Positions 26,085 through 37,158 of a stretch of 64,000 bases of DNA are shown here, one piece after another; position 1 is the stretch's first letter; each line of letters starts with the position of its first letter. Origin of the DNA: CAVYXA01 sp963846775 (GTDB taxonomy: Bacteria; Verrucomicrobiota; Verrucomicrobiia; Chthoniobacterales; UBA10450); the NCBI GenBank assembly GCA_963846775.1, contig CAWJXB010000003.1, positions 186,001 to 250,000 on the forward strand, written 5' to 3'. A model generated the notes under the pieces. The model did not search any database and was not told the DNA's origin. It saw nothing but the letters and a program-made list of their open reading frames with translations. Both the position numbers and the translations under genes were made by a program.

Positions 26085-27064
26085 CCTCGGCCATTGGACG
26101 CTCTTATCGAGCGTCGCAGCTTTGGAAGCGATTCGCGAAATTGCGTGGGAGAACGACCGACGATTCGCTTAAACGTGCGATTGAAGTTCGTCATGGATTG
26201 AAATCCGCATGCGAAGGCAGCTTCGCTAATTCGCGAGTTGGGATTGAGCAAGAGCGTCTTCGATTTCTCCACTCGAACTCTGGATAGGTAATCGATGAAA
26301 TTCATCCCGGTCGCTCTCTTGAACATCTTGCAAAAGTAATGCCTGCTGATGTTAGCCGCCTGGGCTACTCGCCCGAGCGACAGTGGCTCCGCCTGATGCT
26401 TCTCGATGAATTGCCGCGTTCGCGCCATGTTTGCAGATTCTTCCTTCTCGCGGCCTACTGCCAGCTGATTCGACAAGATCGAAAGGTGTTGCGCAAAAAT
26501 GCTCAGGAGCCGCAACATAGCGCGATAGCGGTCTGGCGATAAAACGCACGTCCGAAAATAAGCGCGCTCAAGCTGCTTCCAATCCGTCTTGTAGCCCCAC
26601 GCGCGGAGCTGCCGGGTAATAGTCGCGAAGTGTTTGGTAGTCGGGTTCTTGAGCATAACTTCGCCTGTCTCGAGAAAACCAAGAATGTGGCCCCCTACAT
26701 ACACTGGCACTGCACTTTCGGAGAGTCCCGCAAACCAGGTAACGGTGCGCGTTGTCGAGTCCGGTTCTCGAGACGCGTCGGTTTGCGCCTTCAAACAGGC
26801 GGCGCGGGCTTTGTTGAAACGAGCCAGAATTGACGCGAGTGAACCGCGATCCTCTTTTCCATGATGCGCGGGCGACCACGAATCTTGCCCTCGGATATTG
26901 AGCGGCAAACCCATCGCTTCGCTAAAAGCCCTTTCGTAATCTTTGAAAATCTGAGAACGCGACAGATGTCGCATCACTTCCTGATCAGAGGATCGGGCTG
27001 TCGTGCCCCGTCCACGGGCGTTGCGGATCAGGCCGCTTCTTTTTGAGCGTCTCATCGGCGTCAA
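26081..27064 (-). CDS. AraC family regulator with PocR-like sensor domain
   Basis: The 327-residue protein has an N-terminal PocR-type ligand-binding domain (residues about 30-190; SQIFKDYERAFSEAMGLPL, VPVYVGGHILGFLETGE) and a C-terminal double helix-turn-helix (LGRVAQAANISRHYFCKMFKRATG and ISEAAFACGFQSMTNFNRTFKRIVG). The pattern is standard for AraC/XylS activators. The usual Cys-rich cluster of some PocR domains is reduced. The target genes are not evident. Confidence 0.88.
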   Translation of the reverse strand: MTPMRRSKRSGLIRNARGRGTTARSSDQEVMRHLSRSQIFKDYERAFSEAMGLPLNIRGQDSWSPAHHGKEDRGSLASILARFNKARAACLKAQTDASREPDSTTRTVTWFAGLSESAVPVYVGGHILGFLETGEVMLKNPTTKHFATITRQLRAWGYKTDWKQLERAYFRTCVLSPDRYRAMLRLLSIFAQHLSILSNQLAVGREKEESANMARTRQFIEKHQAEPLSLGRVAQAANISRHYFCKMFKRATGMNFIDYLSRVRVEKSKTLLLNPNSRISEAAFACGFQSMTNFNRTFKRIVGRSPTQFRESLPKLRRSIRASNGRG

Positions 27065-27164
27065 TTATTTTTCGACACCGGGTTATCAATGGGGATTGCC
27101 GCTTCGACAGCCGGAGCGTTCTGTCCTTTGGTGACACTCTTGCGCTCTGTTAAATTAGCTGCGG

Positions 27165-27335
27165 TCATATCCAGGTGCTCGTAATCTGAGCTACGTTGGC
27201 AGCCCGCGTCACGCCGCATGCGATTAGGACGTCGGTTGTGTCTTCCACGCTTAGGCGGTACCTGCGCACGATAGGATGAATTGCATATGCGACTTCAGCA
27301 TCTCGCATTATTTCGCGGAATTGGATTAGATGCAT
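27165..27335 (-). CDS. Tiny protein family member 3 (intact, 56 residues)
   Basis: The product starts MHLIQFREIMRDAEVAYAIH and continues PIVRRYRLSVEDTTDVLIACG then VTRAANVAQITSTWI to a TGA. Two frameshifted relatives lie at 15784-15992 and 16563-16758. The conserved positions MHxIQF, RDA, LSxEDTT and RAANVAxI indicate a real family, and the RAANVAxI segment may be a recognition helix; that is speculation. No known family is recognised. Confidence 0.65.
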   Translation of the reverse strand: MHLIQFREIMRDAEVAYAIHPIVRRYRLSVEDTTDVLIACGVTRAANVAQITSTWI

Positions 27336-27537
27336 ATCGTTAACCTTGGTAGCAGAATGCCTTCAGTGCGCCTCGCGCGGTGGTGGCGTCTTCCTTCCCA
27401 TCATCACACAGTAACTGTTGAAGTTGTCCCGGAACCCCACCTTCGCTTTCCCAACGTTGCTCTGCGGCAAAATCGCTTTCTTCGTTCTGTGAACTTGCGA
27501 AACTCAGGGGACCCATGATGGCAGCAAATGAAGCGGC

Positions 27538-27913
27538 TCAGCGCCCGTTGTCCTGATGAATTCGTTGTCCGATCAATAAGTCGCCACAGGTAAGTTGCCG
27601 CCGAACATCCGGCCCCCGCTTGCCGACCGCAGCGCGAAACTTCTTGAAAAGCGCCGCACGCTCTTTTGAAGTTTTATGCTGCGCGTAGTATAGCGCGCAG
27701 CTCTGAGTCAATGTTGGTTCCAAGTTTAATTCTCCGTTTATTTGCCCTGGCGGCGGATCGACGCGGGCGCTGATGTCTTGAGCAATTCGTATCGAGGCGC
27801 GTGATATACGCATCCAGGGACGCCACGAAACCTATCCCCGAGACGGCAGTAGTGCCCGACAAGTTCTCGAGCAATGTTTTAAGCTCATCTTTGTGAGCAG
27901 CGCTAGCATTCAT
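27538..27913 (-). pseudogene. Hypothetical gene with one frameshift
   Basis: One frame gives MNASAAHKDELKTLLENLSG to LDAYITR, and after a one-base correction near 27790 another gives IAQDISARVDPPPGQINGELNL through to RQLTCGDLLIGQRIHQDNGR. Together they would form about 125 residues of helix-rich sequence. No family is recognised. Both parts have protein-like composition, whereas their continuations in the wrong frames do not. Confidence 0.45.
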
Positions 27914-28259
27914 GATGCGGTTTTGTGTGCAGAGGGAAGGGTCCGCACACCTGCGCGATCGATTGACGCTGCGATTGTTAAGGAGCCAGCATACAGCCGC
28001 AACTGCGATTACCTAATGGTATTTACCACCACAATTCGCCGCACCATATTTCCGGGAAATTTCACGGCATTTCGCGGCGTGCGCTCTGCTTTGATGCCTC
28101 TTCCGCGTCCAGACGTGCCCGCGGGGCGGAAGACCGCATCAGATTTTGACCTATCAACTGATCATCCACTCGTCCGAGCAGTTTGCACCGCCGCTTTGCG
28201 CGTCAGCCGCGATTTCATTGCCAAAGAGAAATTCTCAAAACGCTGAACTCAACGAAAAT
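27914..28259. other. Intergenic stretch without recognised features
   Basis: No gene or structured repeat is convincing. The last 100 bp should carry the promoter of the small membrane gene that follows. Confidence 0.4.
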
Positions 28260-28376
28260 ATGAAATTAAATAACAAGACATCGATCAAGGGTGCCACCGG
28301 TTACATTCTGCTATGGCTGTTGGGAATACCCATTCCTGTTTTGCTGATCGTTTTTCTGCTGCGCGGCTGCACGTAA
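28260..28376 (+). CDS. 38-residue single-span membrane protein
   Basis: The product begins MKLNNKTSIKGATGY, then has one hydrophobic helix with a central Pro pair (LLWLLGIPIPVLLIVFLLRG) and ends GCT. The lysines at the start put the N-terminus in the cytoplasm. Small proteins with a WLLGIPIPxLL core occur in other bacteria, but function is unknown. It precedes the YciE/F-like gene by about 120 bp and may share its stress control. Confidence 0.55.
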   Translation: MKLNNKTSIKGATGYILLWLLGIPIPVLLIVFLLRGCT

Positions 28377-28493
28377 AAATAAATGCACGTGGCCTCGTAG
28401 CCATCAACGTTTACAACGTGCGGGCAGCTTTCGAAGCTGCTCGTAAAAAGGGAAAATCTTCCCCAACTGGAACAATAAACGAAGGGATTAAGA

Positions 28494-29024
28494 ATGAAAT
28501 TGGATAACTTGCGAAAACTTTTTGTCGAAGAACTGCGCGATCTTTACAGCGCCGAAAACCAACTGGTTAAAGCTTTGCCGAAGATGGCAAAGGGCGCATC
28601 GTCGGAGGAATTGAAACAGGCGCTGGAAGATCATCTCGAGCAAACCCAGGGACATGTCGAGCGTCTGGAAGAAGTCTTCGAACAGCTCGATGAAACGCCG
28701 AAAGGAAAAACCTGCAAAGCCATGAAAGGCCTGGTCGAGGAAGGCTCTGAGATTCTCGAGGAAGACGGCGAAGACTCCGTGATCGATGCCGGCATCATCG
28801 CCGCAGCGCAAAAAGTGGAGCACTACGAAATCGCCAGCTATGGCACGGTGCGCACGTGGGCCGGGCTGCTTGGCGAAAATGAAGCGGCTGAGCTACTCCA
28901 GGAAACTCTCGACGAAGAGGGCGAGGCTAACAAACTGCTCAACAAACTTGCGCAAGACATCGTCAATCCGGAAGCGCTTTCTGAGGGTGAAGAGTTAGAG
29001 ACAGCTGACTCGCGCCGCCGTTGA
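28494..29024 (+). CDS. YciE/YciF-like ferritin-fold protein (DUF892)
   Basis: The 176-residue all-helical protein carries the DUF892 pattern LFVEELRDLYSAENQLVKALPKMAKGASSEEL, followed by HLEQTQGHVERLEEVFEQL and VEHYEIASYGTVRTWAGLLG. The conserved Glu and His residues (ELRDLYSAENQ, EHYEIASYG) form a ferritin-like di-metal site. Members are induced by osmotic and envelope stress. The leader has a GGGATTAAG-type ribosome site. Confidence 0.9.
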   Translation: MKLDNLRKLFVEELRDLYSAENQLVKALPKMAKGASSEELKQALEDHLEQTQGHVERLEEVFEQLDETPKGKTCKAMKGLVEEGSEILEEDGEDSVIDAGIIAAAQKVEHYEIASYGTVRTWAGLLGENEAAELLQETLDEEGEANKLLNKLAQDIVNPEALSEGEELETADSRRR

Positions 29025-29057
29025 TCGACATCGGACAAGCTTATTGATGCTAAGCTC

Positions 29058-29097
29058 GGAAGGATCCGCCCGTCCACTTCAAAGGTCGGATCCTTCC
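29058..29097. terminator. Hairpin downstream of the YciE/F-like gene
   Basis: GGAAGGATCCG and CGGATCCTTCC form a perfect 11-bp stem with an 18-base loop, about 30 bp after the stop codon. No long T run follows, so it may work as an RNA-stability element. Confidence 0.6.
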
Positions 29098-29119
29098 TTG
29101 ATATGCAATTCGACCTGGC

Positions 29120-29194
29120 AATCAACGCGGCAAGCTGAGCGCGCCCTTCGAACGAGAGCTGCTCAATTGCAGTTTTGATTTCGGCCAGGCTCAT
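29120..29194 (-). pseudogene. Possible truncated antitoxin-like N-terminus
   Basis: The frame starts MSLAEIKTAIEQLSFEGRAQ and LAALI, which resembles the start of small addiction-module antitoxins (MSLAEIxxAIxxLSxxERAELAALL), but then runs into the hairpin of the neighbouring gene without the usual remainder. It is probably a relic. Confidence 0.3.
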
Positions 29195-29292
29195 CTTACG
29201 ATTGTAATGCTAACAGATCAGACGCCGCGATTCTTGCGATGTGTCGATAGTTAGCTCTGACGCCTTCGCCTGACGCGGTTAAGCCGACGACG

Positions 29293-29625
29293 TTACGGCG
29301 TCGGCGTCGGGCTTGTCTCGGCAGGCGACGCGTTAACCGCGTCTTTCAGCTTATCGGCGGCGTCCCTTGTCTTCTCGATCGCATTCTGCGTGGCGCCCTT
29401 TGCCTTATCGGCCATCTCCTCGAGTTTTGGCTTGGCATCTCTTGCCGCTTCCTTTGCTTTCTCTATTTGCTTTTCGGCGGCTTCTTTAGCCTCTTTCGTT
29501 TTGGCCTCGACCGTTTGTTTGGCGTCCTCGGCCTTCTCCTTGAGGTCGTCAGAAGTTTGCTTATCGCAGCCCGACAACGCAAGCAATGCCATAGCCGCAG
29601 CGGCCGCAGAAGTTATCCATTTCAT
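29293..29625 (-). CDS. Small lipoprotein with LEA-like coiled helix
   Basis: From ATG 29625 the 110-residue product has a lipobox (LLALSGC) after a short signal peptide, then an Ala/Lys/Glu repeat helix (KEKAEDAKQTVEAKTKEAKE) like late-embryogenesis-abundant proteins, and a TPTP tail. It should be anchored to a membrane after processing. The longer open frame to 29826 is unsupported; AGGAAC stands before the ATG chosen. A role in desiccation or osmotic protection is inference. Confidence 0.7.
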   Translation of the reverse strand: MKWITSAAAAAMALLALSGCDKQTSDDLKEKAEDAKQTVEAKTKEAKEAAEKQIEKAKEAARDAKPKLEEMADKAKGATQNAIEKTRDAADKLKDAVNASPAETSPTPTP

Positions 29626-29784
29626 AGAGTAGTTCCTGTTCGGTTGTTCGTGAACAGTGCCTCGTCTTTCCGTCAGATTCAAAGCATTTGCACAATTGCC
29701 TGGATTGCCGCGACCTCGAGGGACGATCGATTCCGCGGAAACGGCTTTCTTAATGTCTAGATTCGACCCGGATTCCGCTCTGAG

Positions 29785-29816
29785 AATTCTGTCAAGAATT
29801 GATGCCTGACCCCAAT
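29785..29816. repeat. Direct repeat, copy 1 (GATGCCTGACCCC)
   Basis: ATTCTGTCAAGAATTGATGC plus CTGACCCCAAT occurs again with about two differences at 31244-31276. The pair brackets about 1.4 kb. Confidence 0.75.
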
Positions 29817-29931
29817 TCCATTCCACGATAATCCAGAAATAATCCCGAATAGTTGATTAACCGCATATCCGGTGGATTGCGGCACCTAATGTTCTTGACT
29901 GTTTCGGCGGAACTACGGTTACCATGCGACC

Positions 29932-30759
29932 ATGAAATCTGTCCTTTCAGTCTGTTTGATTTCGCTTATCGCATTGCTTGGGGGTGGCTGCGGTGTGTCG
30001 GTGGATAGGGTAACCGTGCAATCAGGGGCCAATCCGACTCAATTCCCCAATCCGGCAGACGATCCCGCTATTAACCTGGTCAACATCGAAGCACAGCTTT
30101 CGAGCGGCCAGGCGACCACCCTTGAGGGAACGCCCACCGCGTTGTTTGCCCGCGGCGCCTCCAACAACTTTACAAATCTCGGATCGATGAGCCGGATTAA
30201 TTCTACCACGTACCGTCTGGAGGGCGCTGCTATTCCCGACGGGCCCGTCCACATTCAGGTCCAAGCTAGGTATGGCGTCCTCTTCCAAGCCGGCAACCGC
30301 ACCGCATCAAAGACGGTGGATTTTGCCATACCGCTTCCTAATGGATGTTTCTTTTTCGATCCCGACCGAGCGGGCTGGACGGCCTCAGCTTTCACCGGCG
30401 CGCCTAGCGGCAATTCCGTTTGCCAAGGTCAGACACCTATTCTGGGTGCGGATGGGCCAAATATCCCCCCGTCTCTCACACAGCTTGGACCCTTCTTTTC
30501 ACTGAGGATGCCGTTTGTGTCGTTTGCCCTGTGTGTTCAAACGTTTCCACCCAATTCTGGTATCACTTTTGTTGCCGCAGACTTTCAATCTCCAGATCTA
30601 ACCGGGATACCAGGCTGGAACACTGCCATTGGCTATCAATTATTTGCACATGCTCCTGGCAACTTCGGAACCAGCCAACCCCAGCTGCAACTACTGGTTA
30701 CTAATACACAGAATGAACAATTCCGGGAGGGAGGAAATAACCCGTATTCGATCCTTTAG
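29932..30759 (+). CDS. Lipoprotein of unknown function
   Basis: The 275-residue product has a lipobox-like site (LLGGGC at about residues 16-21) after a hydrophobic signal. The mature part is Gly/Asn/Pro-rich beta sequence with two Cys that could pair (GCFFFDPDRAGW and ALCVQTF). No family is recognised. It lies inside the 1.4-kb interval bounded by the direct repeats and is alone in its orientation, with an amidohydrolase relic downstream. Confidence 0.65.
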   Translation: MKSVLSVCLISLIALLGGGCGVSVDRVTVQSGANPTQFPNPADDPAINLVNIEAQLSSGQATTLEGTPTALFARGASNNFTNLGSMSRINSTTYRLEGAAIPDGPVHIQVQARYGVLFQAGNRTASKTVDFAIPLPNGCFFFDPDRAGWTASAFTGAPSGNSVCQGQTPILGADGPNIPPSLTQLGPFFSLRMPFVSFALCVQTFPPNSGITFVAADFQSPDLTGIPGWNTAIGYQLFAHAPGNFGTSQPQLQLLVTNTQNEQFREGGNNPYSIL

Positions 30760-30966
30760 CCAATGATCCTCAAAAGTTAACGATGACGCGCAGTGACATC
30801 GGGACCTTCAAAAGCATTCAGGTCCGCGTCCTCATGCCTGTCCCGGTGCCAGGCGCAGCTGAAGCAAGCATCAATATAGATAGAGTCTGCCCCGTCCAAC
30901 CGTAGACTCCCTAATTGTCTTCTCCGGCATCTTGGTTCACAGAAAATAACGCGAGCTTAGAGTCGG

Positions 30967-31149
30967 ATGCGGAGGTCGGTTGTGTTTGATCGCGCAAAAG
31001 TGCAAGACCGCGCGACCCACGCGCGACCCAACCAAACCAGTGTCGGCATTAAATATCTGTTTGTGAACGGAAGACCGGTAATTCGAAACGGCGACTTGGA
31101 TATAAACGTTTTTCCCGGTCAGGCCGTCCGGCGGCCTCTTTCACGGTGA
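30967..31149 (+). pseudogene. 3' relic of an amidohydrolase/D-aminoacylase
   Basis: The translation VVFDRAKVQDRATHARPNQT then SVGIKYLFVNGRPVIRNG and PGQAVRRPL matches the conserved C-terminal strand of N-acyl-D-amino-acid deacylases (VRDRATxxxPxxxxxGIxxVxVNGxxVxxxG). The catalytic domain is absent upstream; 30760-30966 shows nothing else. Confidence 0.65.
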
Positions 31150-31243
31150 AATGTTAAATTGCCTGCTCGCGAAGGCTTTCGGAGTTTAGACGCGACCCCG
31201 GCCATGCCTCCAGACGCCGAAGCACTGTGGAGTTGGAAGACGC

Positions 31244-31276
31244 GAGTTCTGTCAAGAATCGATGCCTGACCCCAAT
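31244..31276. repeat. Direct repeat, copy 2
   Basis: Second copy of the element at 29785-29816, same orientation, ending just before the 3' end of the subtilase. Confidence 0.75.
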
Positions 31277-31356
31277 CTTCTTACGCGCCGAAACTCGAAG
31301 TCGCGAGAGCGAACAACGCAAATACCAACAATAGCCCGCGCATACCGCAGACTAAC

Positions 31357-33811
31357 TCAACGCGCTCGCACTCGAACCGGTGCCTGCACTCTTGCACGAA
31401 CCTGAGCATAAAGTTCCTGATATTTGGCTGTTGTATCTTCAATGCGAACCACAACCGCAACAGGAACGAATTGATCGGGCATCCACGTAGCCGGCTTAAG
31501 TGAAAGGGCGAGGACATAGTCATTTTGGCTGTATTCGGCTTTGTGGTGCTTCCACTCAAAACTATCGCGCTGGATCGGACCCGAATGATCGTCGGGACAC
31601 TCCAAGAACACAATCGTGGTCCTCGACTTGTATTTCTTCGTCTGCAGCAACGTTTTGTTCGCCAGCTTTCGCGTTGCAGAATAGCTTGAATTTGATCGAT
31701 ATTCTCGTCGCCTCGAAACAGTCGGAATTTCATCGAAACACCAACATATTCTTCAACTCCCCATTGCTGCACTGTCGGCTGCGAAGCGACACACACCACA
31801 ATACGCTTCCTACCGCGGCCTGCAGATCGCAATTCGGCCGGCAAATACAAGTTGAAAAGAGCTGTCGAATCCGCGGGCAATTCCCCGTTCCAATACAGTA
31901 GAACAGAATTACCCGAACGATCCGTCAAACGCGTTGCATCTGGTAATCCATGACCGATCAACTCACAGTTTCCCTGCGGGTCGAGCATTTCGGAATCGGC
32001 GGGGCGGTCGGCGGACGCTACAAGTAACGCCCGTAACAGTGGGTTCGTCGCGTTGGCGCCGATCGCTCGAAGATCGCGCGCAATCAGGGCTAATCGATGA
32101 GCAACTCTTGGAGCAGCGAAGCTCGTCCCATGAGCGCGCTGCATCGGCGGAGTCAGAGCGTTGCTCGCCATCAGAATATCAGTAGCTAAGTTCGACGAAA
32201 CCGCGCCTGACTGAGGGTCCCTGACCAAATTCCCGCCACGTTCTATGACATCAGGTTTAATGGAGTCGCCGAAGCCGGGACCCGATCGCGTAAAAGGGGA
32301 CGGCTGCGATTCTAGCGCTATCGGCAGCATCGGTGCCACGGCAATAGTTGCGGTATGTGCAACAGAACCAACTGTTATAGCCAATGCGGCTTGGCCGGGA
32401 TCATGCAGCTTTGCGAGCGGACGAATAAGGTACTCTGGATAGTCTGCCTCGCCTAAAAGATCGGCGATATCTGTTGGCGATATATTTCCGGTAATTGTGA
32501 CGAAAACAACGTCGTGAAGTCTTGAGAGCTGATCGATTGTTCTGGCAACCCACGCACTTCTCGCAATCGTTCGACGTGTGGCCTCACCCCAGACGTGGCC
32601 AATTATCTGGAAGGCCAGGACAAACACTTTGATTCCTAGCGGCGCGTAATGCTCTACGATCTCGCGAAGCACGTTCGATAGAAGTCGCGCCTCGGCTGTG
32701 CGATTCGCTATAGCGTCGGCAGTGAGTCGGACGTCGAACTGTCCGCTGTCATCGGCAATCCTCGCACTGACGATTCGCGCTTCGGCACGATTCATTCCCC
32801 CGCGCGCAGTCTCGAGCTGGTAGTACGCGGCCAATGATGCGACTCCTGAAGCCATGCCCAGCGCCATCTTCCGTCGGCGAAAAACCCGTGATGAAAGAAC
32901 GGGAAATATCCCTTCTCAAAACCGGCTCAATGAACGGATTACCGGCAGCGACACCAGTGTCGATAACGCAGATAGTTTTCGGCTATCGCCAGGGGGGTCA
33001 ACCAACGTGATGTCGGCGATGTTGAAGTTATTGAACACCTCTGAAAACGTTTCAAAACGGGGCCGCTCATCGAAAAACGTAATTTTGCGCCACCATGCGG
33101 GCGACTCTACGAATTCGCGGAACTTCGCTCCGGTGCTCCACAAGACCGCGCGCGCTCCGCGTCCTTGAATGTCATGTTCAAAAACAGAACCATGAACTCC
33201 TCGGCCTAAACTCTCATGGATTCCCATGATCCACTGCTCAACTTCACTTCGTGCCCGAACGGCCATTTTGGCGAAGCTTGCAACTTCGCAGCTCATAAAC
33301 CAAAAAATTCTCACTGATTAGACGCTGATAATTTGCAAGCAGAGCCTGAGAGAGCCGTTCGCGTGGATCGGCTAGCGACACTTTTTCGACTGCTGTCGCC
33401 AGATCACTGCCAGGGGGGCGTGAAATTTCCTCGCCTTCCGCAAATTTCAGAATGCGCTGCTCAAGTTTCTCCAGTTTCGTCGGATCGCGTGGGACGATAA
33501 GGCTCTCTTTATCGCTGGGAGGAGACAAAAATGTGAAGCCGAGTGCCCGCAAGGTCTTCTTTAGTAAGGCGACGATTAGCCTCTACCTTTAGGACGATGT
33601 TTCGCACCGTCTCCGGAGGCAGCGCCCGTACCGCGTCGTCAATTTCGCGGAAATCTTGTTGTCGCCTCGCTGCAATTGCACGTCGTTCCTCGGGTCTCAT
33701 CGGTGGCGGGACCTCAAAGCCGCGCCGCTCGCGTCGGCGCGCTTTAACGTCCGGAGGTTGAAGCGCCAGAGGGGGAAGGCGGGATTCATCTACGTCGATG
33801 TGATCCGCCAA
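31357..33811 (-). pseudogene. Subtilisin-like (S8) protease of the AAA-linked type, multiple frameshifts
   Basis: The product can be followed through six frame segments: MADHIDVDESRLPPLALQPP; then FTFLSPPSDKESLIVPRD; then EVASFAKMAVRARSEVEQW; then ICVIDTGVAAGNPFIEPVL with the catalytic Asp and EDGAGHG with the catalytic His; then SGVASLAAYYQLET through the Ser motif HGTSFAAPRVAH; and a C-terminal part KKYKSRTTIVFLECPDD. The whole is about 818 residues. Shifts lie near 33545, 33285, 32970, 32855 and 31680. All three catalytic motifs survive. The ATG overlaps the ATPase gene by 26 bp, so the two were translated together. This is decay or several sequence errors. Confidence 0.75.
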
Positions 33812-34793
33812 CCGCCGCCTTCATCTTGTCACGCCATCGTTTCACTTCGGCAAGAATGTCGCCACTTCTGACCTCGCGATTACCTAAGAGCACCTTAACT
33901 TTTGCAATCTGGTTAACCGCTCGTTCGATGTCCGCAAACGAAGCAGTCGCAGTTTGACGCGCGACAGTTCGAAGACTCCCAATGATTCTTAATCCGCTGC
34001 TGAGCTGTCGAAGGTGTGCGAACCGCTCCGCTTCTGACGGTAACGGAAACGCAATTACGTCGTCAAAGCGACGCCAAATTGCCGAGTCAAAGAGATGAGA
34101 ATGGTTGCTTGCCAAAATAATTAGACTGCGCTTAGGGGCGAAATAATCCAAGCCTTGCAATAATGCATTCACCACTCGCCTAAGTTCGCCGACATCGTTT
34201 GCATCGTCCCGCGCCTTAGCGATGGCATCGGCCTCGTCGATCAACAAAACCATCGGTGTCTCGTTTGCGATTGTCAGAACTCGCTGAAGATTCGAGCCCG
34301 TTTCGCCGACGAAACTAGTAATCAAAGCTCCTAGTCGGACAATTCCGAGGGGAATCGACAGATTGGACGCAATCCAGGCAGCGGCAGCTGTTTTCCCGCA
34401 GCCCGGAGGACCCCAAAAAAGAAAGCGCGCATTAGGGCGCAAATGGTGTTCCCACAACCTAGAAGCTGACCTGTATTCGATGAGGATTTCATCGAGAGAC
34501 CGTTGGGTTTCTTGCCGAAAAAACAGCTCTATTTTCGGCGGCTCATTATAGAATGTAATGAGCCCTTGTGATTGTTTCGAAAGAACAATTAGGTTCGAAG
34601 GAATCGGGTGTTCAGTGATTGGCATCTGCATCGACTTCAACGCTTCACGTAGGTATCGAGCTTCGGCGGGGCGATTTTCCACAGCAAGCTCTTGGATGAT
34701 CGCCTCCGCGGTCCTAAGAAAATCTGGCTCATTCTGGGCGGTGTGAAAGGCAATCAACCGTCGCACGTTCTCGACTATTTGCGAGGTGCGCAT
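33786..34793 (-). CDS. AAA+ ATPase paired with the subtilase
   Basis: The 335-residue protein has an N-terminal helical part (1-90), then Walker A GPPGCGKT (128-135), Walker B LLIDEADA, sensor-1 Asn in LASN (230) and arginine fingers WRRFDD (240-245), as in the SpoVK/FtsH/katanin branch of AAA proteins. The frame is intact. It lies upstream of, and overlaps, the S8 protease gene; comparable AAA-subtilase pairs are known in other bacteria, and a substrate-unfolding role for the ATPase is plausible but unproven here. Confidence 0.88.
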   Translation of the reverse strand: MRTSQIVENVRRLIAFHTAQNEPDFLRTAEAIIQELAVENRPAEARYLREALKSMQMPITEHPIPSNLIVLSKQSQGLITFYNEPPKIELFFRQETQRSLDEILIEYRSASRLWEHHLRPNARFLFWGPPGCGKTAAAAWIASNLSIPLGIVRLGALITSFVGETGSNLQRVLTIANETPMVLLIDEADAIAKARDDANDVGELRRVVNALLQGLDYFAPKRSLIILASNHSHLFDSAIWRRFDDVIAFPLPSEAERFAHLRQLSSGLRIIGSLRTVARQTATASFADIERAVNQIAKVKVLLGNREVRSGDILAEVKRWRDKMKAAVGGSHRRR

Positions 34794-34854
34794 CCAAATA
34801 TGCGTAAGCCACGCATGCGTGAATCACAAGATCACAAATGAAAAACACAAGCAA

Positions 34855-34882
34855 AACAGCCGAGCCTTTCGACTCGGCTGTT
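34855..34882. terminator. Hairpin after groEL
   Basis: AACAGCCGAG and CTCGGCTGTT form a perfect 10-bp stem with an 8-base loop, about 25 bp past the groEL stop. On the minus strand it is followed by a T-rich stretch, so it should end groESL transcription. Confidence 0.8.
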
Positions 34883-34907
34883 CGTTAATTGTTGTTTCGG
34901 TTGTCGA

Positions 34908-36539
<1,632 letters not shown>

Positions 36540-36549
36540 AATTTTTAGC

Positions 36550-36576
36550 TGATAGTTGAGAGTTGATTGTTGATAG
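36550..36576. repeat. Degenerate short tandem repeat between groES and groEL
   Basis: TGATAGTTGAGAGTTGATTG then TTGATAG is built from imperfect 7-8 bp units (TGATAGT, TGAGAGT, TGATTGT). Its complement is the same kind of sequence as the stretch inside aconitase at 42362-42394. Confidence 0.7.
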
Positions 36577-36581
36577 ACCGA

Positions 36582-36878
36582 TTATCCGATGATGCCGAGG
36601 ATGTCGTCCTCGCGCATGATCAGATAATTCTCGCTGTCGATTTTGATTTCGGTGCCACCGTATTTGCTGATCAGCACCCGATCGCCCTTCTTCACCGTGA
36701 AGTCGATTCTCTTGCCGTTCTCATCGATTTTCCCGGTGCCAAGAGCGACGACTTTCCCCTCTTGCGGTTTTTCCTTGGCGGTATCGGGGATAATGATCCC
36801 GCCTTTCTTGACTTCCTGCTCTTCGAGCGGTTGCACCAGCACCCGATCTCCGAGCGGTCTTACGTTAACGTTTGCCAT
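36582..36878 (-). CDS. groES: 10-kDa co-chaperonin GroES
   Basis: The 98-residue cap of the GroEL ring shows VRPLGDRVLVQPLEEQEVKK, the mobile loop GGIIIPDTAKEKPQEGKVVALG, the GDRVLISKYGGTEI strand and EDDILGII at the end. It is the first gene of the groESL pair. The 280 bp upstream (36879-37158) is free of genes and should hold the promoter. Confidence 0.97.
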   Translation of the reverse strand: MANVNVRPLGDRVLVQPLEEQEVKKGGIIIPDTAKEKPQEGKVVALGTGKIDENGKRIDFTVKKGDRVLISKYGGTEIKIDSENYLIMREDDILGIIG

Positions 36879-37158
36879 AAGTTAGATACTCCTTTGGTTT
36901 GTGGTTGAGCCGGCGACTGTCGATCTTGCGGCCATCGCCGACAAATTGTTTTTGGGAATTCCCGTGCCGCACACTCGCGACTACTGGCACTCTTTAGCAA
37001 TGGCCGTTCCAATATGGGCTAACCAATGCAATCCTCAATGTTGCAATAAGTTACGCAACTCCTGAGAATTCGCAAATTGTTACGACCTGTCACACCGGCA
37101 CTGAAAATCTCAACCTAAACCGGGACAACGCGACACGAACCCAAACACATTAGTCCGC

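Noticed and set aside
36879..37158. A CIRCE (HrcA) operator before groES
   Set aside because: GCACTC-like words occur but no TTAGCACTC-N9-GAGTGCTAA inverted repeat is present.
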